The notes under the pieces: generated by a model
What the model saw: the letters and a program-made list of their open reading frames with translations, nothing else
What the model was told of the DNA's origin: nothing
The model's database searches: none
Translations under genes and position numbers: made by a program
DNA from: UBA7332 sp051648105
GTDB lineage: Bacteria > Bacteroidota > Bacteroidia > Bacteroidales > UBA7332
Assembly: GCA_051648105.1 (NCBI GenBank)
Contig: JBOFEN010000096.1
Span: forward strand, 28,827 to 92,826
Direction: 5' to 3'
DNA length: 64,000 nt
Part shown: one piece after another, positions 26,438-35,835 of the stretch
How positions within the stretch are numbered: the stretch's first letter is position 1
Layout of the letters: each line of letters begins with the position of its first letter

Positions 26438-28075
26438 TTACTTTATTATATCCTCAAGCTTTATCTGCTGAAAAACCATCTGAGCCTGACTACCCTCATA
26501 CAATATACCTATTGTATGCTCATCCACTGAGGTAATACACGAATAGCCACAACCGGCATACTCGTCTAATTCAATCTTATGATCATTAGGCCATGTCATC
26601 CCATCATCAAAACTAACCTTTAGGGTCATATGATCTCTTCTGCTGTACGACTCTGGATTACAAAATAGCAGTACGGACCTTTGCTTACCCACAGACATAT
26701 AATTATGTCTGTGAATACTTGCCATACATGTCGGCTCAATCAATGCATTGCGCGAGGTCGAATGCTCCCTCCAATTCTCTCCTAGATCAGATGTAACACA
26801 TATCCTTCTACCATTATTCTCAACATTACCCCTATTTCTATTGTCACGCATATTAAGCATAATAGAGCCATCCACCAACTCTACAGCCATACACTCTGTT
26901 GTATTACTATACGCAGGATTACTAATTACCCAATTCATCCCCCCATCACGACTCCATGTAATGTTTGAGAAAGGAATACCACTCGCATCTCTCCCTTGAG
27001 TCGGAAAAACAAGAGTTCCATCACGAAGAGTAATACCATGCCCTGGCGCAGGGGCATATAGCCACCATTCTGGTCGTTTTGTTTGAGAGGTAATATTTAT
27101 AGGTTCACTCCAAGAGGAGCCATCATCATTACTCTTTGTAATAAGGAACTGTGAGGTCTGCTTAATACCAACACCAGGTTGAGAACCCTTTGCTCTCCAT
27201 TGGTGAATCCATCTAGTACTATCATCAGTAAGGCCCTCAATCCACTCACCACTCTTCTCATCCAACACACCATGCATCCAAAGACCAGCCACATAGATAT
27301 TATCCGAATTTTCATCAACTAGAATACAAGCATCACTAACCCCATTATACTTTTCAGGCAAACCTCCCCACTGCTTCATATCAAGAACCACTTGCATAGG
27401 CTCCCAATTAACGCCTCCATCGAAACTCCTATTAATAGCAATATCCATATGCCCTTGAAGATCACGAGAGCTTGTATATCTTGCGTCATAAACTGCAATG
27501 AGAGTTCCTTGCTTAGTAGTTGTCAATCCTGGTATTCGAGAGGTATGAACTCCATCATCGCCACTACGACGTAAAGCTACACCCGAACGGAGCACTCTCT
27601 TAGGAGAGAGCCATTGAATATCTACACTCTTTTTAGATGATAGCTCTATCTTATTACAATCAATCACAAAACGATTTGTAAGGTCAATACTATCATTTAG
27701 CTTGAACGACAGCCAAAATGTTGTTGTATCACTACTAATTGGCATCGGAGAGTTAAAGACTACCGTTTTATAAGGTAACTCTCTATCACTTATAGGATAA
27801 TCAACATCAATCATACCCCCTTTTGTACTCTTATAAAGTCTTAAACTCTGAATATCTGAAAGAACAGTTGTACCGGTAAGATCAAAGCAGAGCTCATTAA
27901 TCACTTCTTGATCTTTTGAGTCTTTAATAATATCTAGCCTCATTACCGGATTACTATCCAACCTTGTAAGAATAGGAAGTAAGGGTTGGGAAAGATTCAC
28001 TTTAACGTCTGCTGAAATATTACTAACACTCATTAGTGTAGTAAAAAGCATCAACCTAATTCTGTGGTTAAGCAT
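26438..28075 (-). CDS. nanH: Secreted exo-alpha-sialidase (GH33)
   Basis: NanH releases terminal sialic acids from glycoproteins, mucin and glycolipids. The protein has 545 residues, close to the Bacteroides NanH size, with a signal peptide (cleavage near SNISADV). Residues 25-165 form an N-terminal beta domain. The catalytic six-bladed propeller follows: the RIP arginine in TSRIPGLTTTKQG near 180, five Asp boxes (SFDGGVNW, SNDDGSSW, SRDGGMNW, TSDLGENW, SFDDGMTW), arginine-bearing MLNMRDNRNRG near 400, and the C-terminal GYSCITSVDEHTIGILYEG. No sialic-acid catabolic or transport gene is next to it, so it may serve to expose underlying glycans. Upstream lies the array of 22-bp repeats. Confidence 0.94.
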   Translation of the reverse strand: MLNHRIRLMLFTTLMSVSNISADVKVNLSQPLLPILTRLDSNPVMRLDIIKDSKDQEVINELCFDLTGTTVLSDIQSLRLYKSTKGGMIDVDYPISDRELPYKTVVFNSPMPISSDTTTFWLSFKLNDSIDLTNRFVIDCNKIELSSKKSVDIQWLSPKRVLRSGVALRRSGDDGVHTSRIPGLTTTKQGTLIAVYDARYTSSRDLQGHMDIAINRSFDGGVNWEPMQVVLDMKQWGGLPEKYNGVSDACILVDENSDNIYVAGLWMHGVLDEKSGEWIEGLTDDSTRWIHQWRAKGSQPGVGIKQTSQFLITKSNDDGSSWSEPINITSQTKRPEWWLYAPAPGHGITLRDGTLVFPTQGRDASGIPFSNITWSRDGGMNWVISNPAYSNTTECMAVELVDGSIMLNMRDNRNRGNVENNGRRICVTSDLGENWREHSTSRNALIEPTCMASIHRHNYMSVGKQRSVLLFCNPESYSRRDHMTLKVSFDDGMTWPNDHKIELDEYAGCGYSCITSVDEHTIGILYEGSQAQMVFQQIKLEDIIK

Positions 28076-28426
28076 AATTTGGAATATGTTTAGGGGTTCA
28101 ATATATCTGTTTACGAATATAGTACATTAAGGCTTAATATATATAGTATTAATGAACGACAAATAAGATCATATATCCTGTACGAGAAAAACAAGAATAT
28201 ATTAATAGCACATCTAACGCAATACCTATATTATGGTTATCTATAATATGTAGCTAAGAACTAAAGAAATCAATAGTAACAACTAAAGTAGCTTCATAAT
28301 AAGTAGAAAAGATACTGAGACTAACTATACTAAATAACGACCAAAACTACCCAGATACAGAATAATATTAACCCAACTAATAACCTAGATAACAACAACT
28401 TACAAACAGACATAAAGCAAGAGGAA
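28076..28426. other. AT-rich region upstream of the sialidase gene
   Basis: About 350 bases with no gene. A weak -7-like box (TATATTCG on the minus strand, 28121-28114) lies 39-46 bases before the sialidase start. No other structure was recognised. The repeat array begins at 28427. Confidence 0.45.
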
Positions 28427-28508
28427 AAATACGTACGTATTTGTGGATAAATACGTACGTATTTTGATCAAAGTACGTACGTATTTCAACTAAAGTACGT
28501 ACGTATTT
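28427..28508. repeat. Four palindromic repeats with an exact 22-bp period
   Basis: The self-complementary core TACGTACGTA occurs at 28430, 28452, 28474 and 28496, exactly 22 bp apart. Copies 1 and 2 extend to the 16-bp palindrome AAATACGTACGTATTT; copies 3 and 4 have AAG in place of AAA-T at the left edge. The 12-bp spacers differ (TTTGTGGATAAA, TTTTGATCAAAG, TTTCAACTAAAG), and the middle one contains its own palindrome TTTGATCAAA. A period of two helical turns puts all copies on one face of the DNA, which suggests an operator array for a dimeric protein. It lies about 350 bases upstream of the sialidase start and downstream of the GH97 terminator. Confidence 0.9.
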
Positions 28509-28715
28509 TGAGAGATAGATGAAGAGATATAAATACTATACCTCTAACATATCATTAGTATGAAACAATCAACTGTTATTAGCTTTACGGACGCTGTATC
28601 AAGATAGGCTTATACTTAGGCAAACTATCAATGAAATCCTCTGATTGAAACAAAAGAAGAACTAACCCCATCATATAGGTTAGTTCTATATTAGTAAACT
28701 CAATTGTAACTATAC
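28509..28715. other. Remainder of the gap between repeat array and GH97 gene
   Basis: No supportable gene. A 10-bp perfect hairpin with a 10-base loop lies at 28658-28687 (arms AGAACTAACC and GGTTAGTTCT). Its role is unknown. Confidence 0.5.
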
Positions 28716-28770
28716 AAAAAAGCTCTCAAGTAAAGTATCAATATTTATTGATACTTTACTTGAGAGCTTT
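28716..28770 (-). terminator. Terminator of the GH97 gene
   Basis: Arms 28719-28740 and 28749-28770 pair perfectly over 22 bp (24 bp including the loop edges), with a 4-base loop, followed on the minus strand by six T. Confidence 0.93.
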
Positions 28771-28800
28771 ATATATGAAGAGTTATAACTCTACCCTTAA

Positions 28801-30942
28801 TTATAGTTTCTTCAACCCTTTAAGAGATGTATTAGCATCTGCTTCTACAAGGCTAATTGCAAAACCTCCACCAGGAGCGCAATATTGAGTCAACTTAGAT
28901 TTGTTTGTAACAACAACTTTTCTAATCTGATAAGCTTGTGGGTTTGTCTTGTAGTGTGAATCTTTAGCATCTGCATATATTGTAGCAATGTACTTCTTGC
29001 CTGCATCTAGGAAGTCAAAGTTAAGTTGCGCAGTACGTCCATTCTCATCAACTGTAGAACCAACAAACCAACGGTTTCCACCCTTCTCTTTACGAGCAAC
29101 AGTGATATAGTCACCTGGTTCAGCCTCAAGATATTTAGACTCATCCCAATCGATTGCCACATCTTTGATAAACTGGAAGGCATCCATGAACTGCTCATAG
29201 TGCTCTGGAAGGTCTGCTGCCATCTGAAGTGGGCTGTACATAGTAACATATAGAGCCAACTGACGAGCAAGAGTAGTATTTACATGTGAACCATTCTCTG
29301 GATTCAATTTTCTCATATCCATCACGAAGATACCAGGAGTATAGTCCATTGGACCTCCAACAAGGCGAGTGAAAGGAAGAAGAGTTGTGTGGTCAGGCGT
29401 GTTACCACCGAATGACTCATACTCTGTACCTCTTGCAGACTCATTACCAATCAAGTTAGGATAAGTACGAGCAATACCTGTAGGGCGTGTTGCTTCATGT
29501 GCATTTACCATAACCTTATAGTCAGCTGCTTTCTTCACCGCATATAGGTAGTGATCATTAAGCCACTGTCCGTAGTGATGCTCACCGCGAGGAATCATAT
29601 TACCTACATAACCAGACTTAACAGAATTGTAGTTATTGTCATTCATAAACTGATAAGCCTTGTCCATGTGACGCTCATAGTTTCTTACAGAACCAGAAGT
29701 TTCGTGGTGCATCATCAAACGCACACCTTTACTCTTAGCGTAGTCGCGAAGCATCTCAACGTTAAAATCAGGATATGGAGTAACAAAATCGAATACATAA
29801 TCCTTAGACATACCAAACCAATCTTCCCATCCTTGATTCCATCCCTCAACAAGGATTTGATCAAAACCGTGCTCAGATGCAAAATCGATGTATCTCTTTA
29901 CTTTATCATTGTTTGCAGAGTGCTTTGGTGTAGCCTTAACAGATGAATAGTCAGTCTCACCAAGCTTCACACTTGGCACCTCTTCTGTATATGCCCATGA
30001 TCCTTTACCTGTAATCATCTCCCACCAAACACCTATGTATTTAACAGGTTTGATCCATGAAGTATCTTCAATCTTACAAGGCTCATTCAAGTTGTAAGTC
30101 ATACTTGATGCTAGAATATCAGTAGCCTTGTCGCTAACAATAGCTGTACGCCAAGGCGAAACACATGGAGTCTGCATATATCCCTTCTTTCCTTGTGCAT
30201 CTGGTGTCAAATGAGACTCAAAGATCATTGTCTTATCATCTAGGTTAAGGTGCATACAAGAGTAGTCAATTAGAGCTGCCTCGTGTAGGTTTATGTATAT
30301 GCCATCTGCTGACTTAAGCTGTAGCGGAGTCTGAACTCCAGTTTTTGAGAAAGGTGTTTGGGAGCAGTTTGGTGTTACTGCCTCATCCATTGTTTCACGA
30401 ATTGTCGAAAGTTTAGTCTTCTGAACGTGGTACTCTTGAGTATCATAGTCTCCTGGCACCCAGAATGCGTTATGGTCTCCTGCCATTGCAAATTGGGTCT
30501 TCTCCTCTTTGATAACAAAGTAGTTTAGATCCTTCTGCTGAGGAAACTCATATCTAAAACCAAGTCCATCATCAAAAAGTCTGAAACGAACAAGGATGTG
30601 ACGACCTGTTTCAGGCTGGTTAAGTGTAACAGCCATCTCGTTATAGTTGTTTCTTATTGAGCTTTTCTCACCCCAAACTGGAGTCCAAGTCTCATCAAAA
30701 GAATCATACTTTACATCACCTCTTTGAAATCCAGTTGTTAGATCTTCTGCATTATCTAACTCTAATCCTAGTTTGGACTCTAGAATAACAGGTTTACTTT
30801 TATAGTTTAGCTCGTAAGTTGGAACACCGTTTTTAAGATCTACATTAAGTAGGAACTCTCCGTTAGGTGACTTTAGCTCCTGTGCGTCGATAGCTAATGC
30901 TGCAGTAAAGAGCATTGAAGCTAACATAATTGGTTTCTTCAT
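28801..30942 (-). CDS. susB: GH97 alpha-glucosidase (SusB type)
   Basis: A 713-residue exported calcium-dependent glycoside hydrolase that releases glucose from starch-derived oligosaccharides, probably in the periplasm. A signal peptide ends near AIDAQ. The GH97 N-terminal beta-sandwich starts at LKSPNGEFLLNVDLKNG, and a TIM barrel fills the middle. Glutamates at 414 (HHETSGSV), 483 (NAHEATRPTG) and 507 (SARGTEYE) are spaced by 69 and 24 residues, the same spacing I recall for the catalytic glutamates 439, 508 and 532 of B. thetaiotaomicron SusB, which indicates the inverting type rather than the retaining alpha-galactosidase type. A SusR-like sensor lies directly upstream, but no susC or susD is present. 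Confidence 0.94.
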   Translation of the reverse strand: MKKPIMLASMLFTAALAIDAQELKSPNGEFLLNVDLKNGVPTYELNYKSKPVILESKLGLELDNAEDLTTGFQRGDVKYDSFDETWTPVWGEKSSIRNNYNEMAVTLNQPETGRHILVRFRLFDDGLGFRYEFPQQKDLNYFVIKEEKTQFAMAGDHNAFWVPGDYDTQEYHVQKTKLSTIRETMDEAVTPNCSQTPFSKTGVQTPLQLKSADGIYINLHEAALIDYSCMHLNLDDKTMIFESHLTPDAQGKKGYMQTPCVSPWRTAIVSDKATDILASSMTYNLNEPCKIEDTSWIKPVKYIGVWWEMITGKGSWAYTEEVPSVKLGETDYSSVKATPKHSANNDKVKRYIDFASEHGFDQILVEGWNQGWEDWFGMSKDYVFDFVTPYPDFNVEMLRDYAKSKGVRLMMHHETSGSVRNYERHMDKAYQFMNDNNYNSVKSGYVGNMIPRGEHHYGQWLNDHYLYAVKKAADYKVMVNAHEATRPTGIARTYPNLIGNESARGTEYESFGGNTPDHTTLLPFTRLVGGPMDYTPGIFVMDMRKLNPENGSHVNTTLARQLALYVTMYSPLQMAADLPEHYEQFMDAFQFIKDVAIDWDESKYLEAEPGDYITVARKEKGGNRWFVGSTVDENGRTAQLNFDFLDAGKKYIATIYADAKDSHYKTNPQAYQIRKVVVTNKSKLTQYCAPGGGFAISLVEADANTSLKGLKKL

Positions 30943-30989
30943 ATTGCTTTAAGATTTTAGATTTAGTAGTTGTTTGAACTTCTGTGTCG

Positions 30990-31044
30990 CAAATATATAC
31001 TGTATATATGAACTCACATTATCAATATAGTCAGAATATAGTCA
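30990..31044 (-). promoter_or_regulatory. Promoter and activator-site candidate for the GH97 gene
   Basis: The minus strand has an exact -7 box TATATTTG at 30997-30990 but no -33 TTTG at the usual distance. Instead two direct repeats AATATAGTCA lie at 31024-31033 and 31035-31044, an 11-bp period, at about -41 to -61 from the predicted start. A near-perfect dyad (ATATATA-CTG-TATATAT, about 30992-31008) overlaps the -7 box. The layout fits an activator-dependent promoter; the SusR-like neighbour is the obvious candidate. Confidence 0.6.
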
Positions 31045-31132
31045 AACTAAAGCATAAATAAAACACATACTACTATACAACAAGCACTTACAATACAACT
31101 CAATCTCAAACAAAGTAGTACTATTTAGAGGG

Positions 31133-32782
31133 CTAAACAGCTCTTTTACCAATCTTTTGAACTTGAAACTCAAATTCATCACGCGCACCAAGGGCTTTGT
31201 TTCTCATTCTTGTCCTATAGTTATAGATGGTTGTAATGGAGTATCTGAGAAACTCCGCAATCTGAGAACTCTCAACAACACCCAATCTTACTAAGGCAAA
31301 AATCCTAAGTTCGGTATTCATTAGCTCTCCATTTTTGAGAACTATCTTCTCCTCTGGTTGTAATAGTTTATTAAACTGTTCAACAAAATCTGGATATAGA
31401 TCTAGGAATGTATTGTCAAATTCTTGATAAAACTCTGCTAATTCTCTTTCTGTAATATCTTTTGATTTGAGACTCTTTAGCAGGTCTTCTCTTTTATCAG
31501 TTTGAGCTTGTTTTAATATAGTTCTTCGATAATCATCAATCTTGCCTATATAGCCTGAGCATAGCTTGAGGTATCTAGCAATATACTCTTCTTGAAGAGT
31601 ATTTGCCTTAGAAAGCCTTTGATTAAAAAGTGATATCTCATTATTATTCTGAAGAAGTGCACTGTTTAGTTCGTTTAGGGTCTGATTACTCAACTCAATT
31701 AAATGGTGTGCTTTCTGAAGTTGATTCTTCCTTCTTTGTAGGAGAATAAGTATGGCAACAAGTATACAGGTCAGTAATGAAATAATAAAGAATGATATAT
31801 TTTTCAGCCTCTGACTTCTAATAGACTCTTGTCTATATGCTTGATCAATTACAGGCAGAATACGTAATACCTCTATTGTCCTAAGTTTAGCATTACTAAA
31901 TAATGCGTCTTCAAGAGAGAAAATGATATATTTATAGGCTCTCTCTAGGTCTCCTTCCTCATATAGCTGAAGGGCTAAAGTATAGAGAGCTGCATTCTCT
32001 TTGACAGCACATCGTATATCAGAAATAGCGGCAATTGCAAGATAGTATTTAGCATTCTCTAAATCCCCCTCTTTCTGTAATACCTCTGCCATATTATAAG
32101 CCGTATATGCATATGGTCTGTCATCTGGAGTTAGAGATTCTAGATTTCTATGAATAAGCTTTATAGCCTCATCATATTCTCTATTATCGAGAAGCCTTTC
32201 AGCCTTGATTGAACTAAACTCTAGTGAACTACTATCTATTCTTGCTAAGATGGAGTCCTGATTTGCTTGACGAAGCTTATTATAATCTGGTGTTAGATTA
32301 TTCTTAATCGAGTAGATATTTAGATATCTATTCAATTCAGTCTGTGTATGAAAATATGTAATATACTGTTTGTCACTCAGATCATGAGCATCTATTGTAG
32401 AAATAAGATCCGCTGACTCTTTGTACATCCCTGCGATATTATATACAAGAGATAGTTGAAGTTTTGCGTCTATCTCTGTTTGAGCGTTAGAAATGATTCT
32501 TGCTACTTCTAAAGCTTTAACAGCATAATAAAGTGATGAGTCAATAACATATGGTCTATACTCATCACTGAGTGATGAGTATACCCTATAGCTCTCTTGT
32601 TTTGATAGCCTTAAGCTTTCGACTCTTCGTAGTGCTTCTATCCTATTCTCTCGTTCTACAACAAAGGTTCCACTCTGACTTATTGTCTTATCTAGTAGAG
32701 TTAGAACAGAGTCTACTCTATTGGCTTTAACTGTAGTAGTGAGAATAAATAGTATTATAGTTAAACTGATAAGCTTTGGCAT
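31133..32782 (-). CDS. SusR-like membrane-spanning regulator (DUF6377)
   Basis: A 549-residue one-component regulator, close to SusR of B. thetaiotaomicron in length and layout. A signal peptide (ending VKA) is followed by a periplasmic helical TPR-like sensor to about residue 325, a transmembrane helix at about 328-348 (FFIISLLTCILVAILILL), a coiled-coil stretch (HLIELSNQTLNELNSALLQ), and a cytoplasmic C-terminal domain ending in a helix-turn-helix (SSQIAEFLRYSITTIYNYRTRMRNKA, in two parts). SusR senses maltose-type sugars and activates sus genes; the SusB-type gene directly downstream makes the same role plausible here. It lies 43 bases after the amidase gene, perhaps in the nitroreductase operon. 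Confidence 0.87.
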   Translation of the reverse strand: MPKLISLTIILFILTTTVKANRVDSVLTLLDKTISQSGTFVVERENRIEALRRVESLRLSKQESYRVYSSLSDEYRPYVIDSSLYYAVKALEVARIISNAQTEIDAKLQLSLVYNIAGMYKESADLISTIDAHDLSDKQYITYFHTQTELNRYLNIYSIKNNLTPDYNKLRQANQDSILARIDSSSLEFSSIKAERLLDNREYDEAIKLIHRNLESLTPDDRPYAYTAYNMAEVLQKEGDLENAKYYLAIAAISDIRCAVKENAALYTLALQLYEEGDLERAYKYIIFSLEDALFSNAKLRTIEVLRILPVIDQAYRQESIRSQRLKNISFFIISLLTCILVAILILLQRRKNQLQKAHHLIELSNQTLNELNSALLQNNNEISLFNQRLSKANTLQEEYIARYLKLCSGYIGKIDDYRRTILKQAQTDKREDLLKSLKSKDITERELAEFYQEFDNTFLDLYPDFVEQFNKLLQPEEKIVLKNGELMNTELRIFALVRLGVVESSQIAEFLRYSITTIYNYRTRMRNKALGARDEFEFQVQKIGKRAV

Positions 32783-32825
32783 TGGAAATATTCTATTTTC
32801 AATTAATCAATCTATTGAACTATCT

Positions 32826-35800
32826 TCAGTTTTGTGGTTCTAAGAAGAATCTTATAAGTGAGTCGAAAAGTGTATCTCTCTCAATCTGACTCTTGATAGC
32901 CTCAATAGGAAAACCTATTGCTATTGATCTATATTTATCGCCTTTGAAAGCAACTGCTGCACTAATGTTAGTGTCTCTATAGCGTAAAAAAGTAAAGGCC
33001 TCCTTACTGGCTGGTTCTATACCGTCTGGCTGATCAACATGATAGCTATCATTATTGGGTTCACTGTGGTATGAGAATATATTTGATGATCTTAATGCGA
33101 AAGATGGAGAAGGTACAACCCTTACTTCACCCCTAGAAGAGGCCTTGTCTGTTCGCCAAATATATTTCAACACATCCTTAGCAAACTGCTCTCGCTCTAA
33201 ATCTTTAACTGGATTTAGAGATCTATCTGAGATATCAGTTCCTATATAGGCTCCACTAACAATGATATTTACCCCACTATTAGTGGCTGTGCGTATTGCA
33301 CTTTGCATACCACTGCCAAAGATTGAGAAGTTAGGCTCGTAGGCTCCATGTCCTATTGTAGTCTTCTTCTCCTTTCCTAGTATGAGATCTATTAATGAGT
33401 ACTCTCCTTTGGTTAAATCTATATCAACAAAAGCTTCATCACTTACTGATGTATATGAATATCCTAAAGTAGCAAAGGATTTACCATGTATAGATGGGTA
33501 ATCAAACTGATTACCCGCAACTAGACGTCCTGCCCAGTCATCATATGATGCTCCAAAGCCTGGAGAGTCGTCATCAGTCCACTGCTCTGATCGCCTAAAC
33601 TCATGTTGTTTCCCTATATAATCAATAGAATAGTGGTCTGGCACACCAAAATCTACAATATCTGTAAATCCAGCGATTGAGTCTTTAGTTGCAAAGCTTC
33701 CTGGTGCAGAAACTCTATTAAAACCATTTACAATAAGAACCTTTCCCCTCTCATTGGATGCTTTATGAATGGTAAGTACTTCTGAAGGGAAGCTCTCACC
33801 TCCTCTATTTAAGGCTGTGACCTTAAAGCTATATCTTTTCCCCTCCTCAATAGGTCTAATATATTCAGCTCCATTTACAATTATACCATTATCAAACTCT
33901 CCATCATCTACTCGTGTATATACAATATATTGCTCTGGTTTAGCTGTTGGCTCTAGTGTATCAACTTGCTCTACCCATGTAAGGCGTGCATTGTTTATTT
34001 GGTAAAAATCAATAGCAAATTTATTAATAGGAAGAGGTTGTACACAATATGCTCGTTGATCTCTCGAGGCTATAAACTTCAACATACCTTTGTAAATTGC
34101 CCTTGATACAACAAACTTGAATTGAGGGTCATGACCATATCTCATATCAGCTAAGTTTTGATGTGAGAGTAGCTCAAGAAGGATAGTTGGAACCTCAGGG
34201 GTGCGTGATTCAGCATATGATCTGTCCCAGATTGCTCGACGTGTCCAATTTGGGTCAAATTGAGCTCTGATATCTGAAACTATAGAGGTTACTACTATAT
34301 CTGTTAAGTCTCTAGATGAAATACGGGATGTGCCATCAGCGTACTTACCTCCATTATGCTTGGTATAATATATACCTAATGTCCCAATAGTTGTATCGTT
34401 ATATGTTACTCCGGCATCAGAATGGAAGGCCAAAGCTAGATCAATAGGTATCTTCATACCTTTCTCTTTGGGAATTCTAGAAGACCCCCCTGCAAGATAA
34501 TTAACCCAAAGTCCTCTACCTGCATAATCGTCTATGTAATCAGTATCACCATCCTTCATTGAATAAACTGACCTAGGGAATCCTGCCCATTGCATCCAAT
34601 AACGAGATGCTTCAACAAAGCGTGGCATAGAACTAGTCTCTGGCTCAACTGGGAACTTAAGTGTTGACTCTTTAGGTGATCTGGCAATATTACCCATACC
34701 TCCACCGAACTTTACTGCATCTGCGGTAAGAATAGCTCCCTTATTCTCAGATCTATTTGAGAGTGATAAGGATCCATTTTCGAAATTAACACCTTTTTCA
34801 AACGAGTAGTGTCCAAGGTATACCCACGTACTTCCACCTATCTGTTGATTAACTTGTACCTTGGAAAGACCTCCAAGGTGTCTAATTATGTATTGTGCAT
34901 CTGTAGCGCTGTTTGTTAAAGACTTGTATGATACATAAACAGCATACTTACCTCTTTCGGGAATATCAGGTGTCCAATGTGCTAGACTTGGATTATCTTG
35001 TTTTGTTGATTTGATCTCTCTATATGACCCCATAGAGAATGGGTTCTCTCCATCTTGGTATGATGATTTTGGATTAGCAAAACCTGCCATGCCACCTTGA
35101 TGCCAAGTGCCTGATTTTTGCTCTTCACTATACAATGATGCCCCCGTAGAGCCATCACGGTCTACGATAATCTCATTTGGATTACTGTCCATCTCTCGAG
35201 GCAAAAGGGTGACTGCTCCTGCATTGCGCAACATTGGGACAAGATATGGTAGTACGTAGCTCTGAGTAAATAGATCCTCTACTGTTTGAAAACACTTAGA
35301 TCTTTGCCATTCCCATCTTTGAAGCGACTGCTCATAATATCGACCATGGCTCTGCCATAATGCTATATGCTTTCCCTCTAGTCCTGCTGTTATGCTATTA
35401 CCATATGGTTTTGTTAAATATTTAACTAGCGGTGGGGTGTTGTCTATCTTTGGACTTCGTGATGGATCCCACTTTCCCGAAACACGAAAAGCATTTGGCG
35501 TATAATAGGATAATTCTTTGCCATCAGCAATAATAGATAAATCATAGTTTCGCATATCTTGGGGTAGAACTTTGGAAACTCTACTATACAAATCTTCTAT
35601 TTTTGAAGAATGAAGAGGTATTGAAGTTATTGTAGGGGAGACAACTATCTTAATACTCTTTCCTTTCTCTACTCTATGCGAGATTACTTTAGCACTACCT
35701 GATTGAGGAATAGCTCTCATCTCTTGCTCTAATATCTTATTTACCTCGGATCTCCAATTGGATGAGGATTGAGCCAAAGAACTTAATGGCAGTATAGTTA

Positions 35801-35831
35801 TCGCTAAAATGATTTGGCTTATTAGTTTCAT
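32826..35831 (-). CDS. N-acetylmuramoyl-L-alanine amidase-like protein with golvesin-type and fibronectin III domains
   Basis: A 1001-residue exported protein. A signal peptide ends at SSLAQ. An amidase_3-like fold seems to be split: a first half near residues 150-205 with LWQSHGRYYE holding a likely zinc histidine, and a second half near 460-570 with LAFHSDAG and TILLELLSH, giving the H/E/H set. Between them (about 210-380) sits a beta-rich insert resembling the golvesin/xanthan-lyase-associated domain (HWTPDIPERGKYAVYVSYKS). A fibronectin III domain (about 610-695, RYSFKVTALNRGGESFPSE) and a C-terminal alpha/beta domain follow. Relatives are often labelled xanthan lyase, but peptidoglycan hydrolysis fits the residues better. 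It lies four bases after the CPBP protease gene. Confidence 0.8.
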   Translation of the reverse strand: MKLISQIILAITILPLSSLAQSSSNWRSEVNKILEQEMRAIPQSGSAKVISHRVEKGKSIKIVVSPTITSIPLHSSKIEDLYSRVSKVLPQDMRNYDLSIIADGKELSYYTPNAFRVSGKWDPSRSPKIDNTPPLVKYLTKPYGNSITAGLEGKHIALWQSHGRYYEQSLQRWEWQRSKCFQTVEDLFTQSYVLPYLVPMLRNAGAVTLLPREMDSNPNEIIVDRDGSTGASLYSEEQKSGTWHQGGMAGFANPKSSYQDGENPFSMGSYREIKSTKQDNPSLAHWTPDIPERGKYAVYVSYKSLTNSATDAQYIIRHLGGLSKVQVNQQIGGSTWVYLGHYSFEKGVNFENGSLSLSNRSENKGAILTADAVKFGGGMGNIARSPKESTLKFPVEPETSSMPRFVEASRYWMQWAGFPRSVYSMKDGDTDYIDDYAGRGLWVNYLAGGSSRIPKEKGMKIPIDLALAFHSDAGVTYNDTTIGTLGIYYTKHNGGKYADGTSRISSRDLTDIVVTSIVSDIRAQFDPNWTRRAIWDRSYAESRTPEVPTILLELLSHQNLADMRYGHDPQFKFVVSRAIYKGMLKFIASRDQRAYCVQPLPINKFAIDFYQINNARLTWVEQVDTLEPTAKPEQYIVYTRVDDGEFDNGIIVNGAEYIRPIEEGKRYSFKVTALNRGGESFPSEVLTIHKASNERGKVLIVNGFNRVSAPGSFATKDSIAGFTDIVDFGVPDHYSIDYIGKQHEFRRSEQWTDDDSPGFGASYDDWAGRLVAGNQFDYPSIHGKSFATLGYSYTSVSDEAFVDIDLTKGEYSLIDLILGKEKKTTIGHGAYEPNFSIFGSGMQSAIRTATNSGVNIIVSGAYIGTDISDRSLNPVKDLEREQFAKDVLKYIWRTDKASSRGEVRVVPSPSFALRSSNIFSYHSEPNNDSYHVDQPDGIEPASKEAFTFLRYRDTNISAAVAFKGDKYRSIAIGFPIEAIKSQIERDTLFDSLIRFFLEPQN

Positions 35832-35835
35832 GATG

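Noticed and set aside
28427..28508. CRISPR array
   Set aside because: The repeats are only 10-16 bp, spacers are 12 bp, and no cas gene is present; the array is better read as protein-binding sites.
28562..28610. A 15-codon frame starting at an ATG after the repeat array
   Set aside because: Too short, with no promoter box and no leader-peptide features; chance is the simplest explanation.
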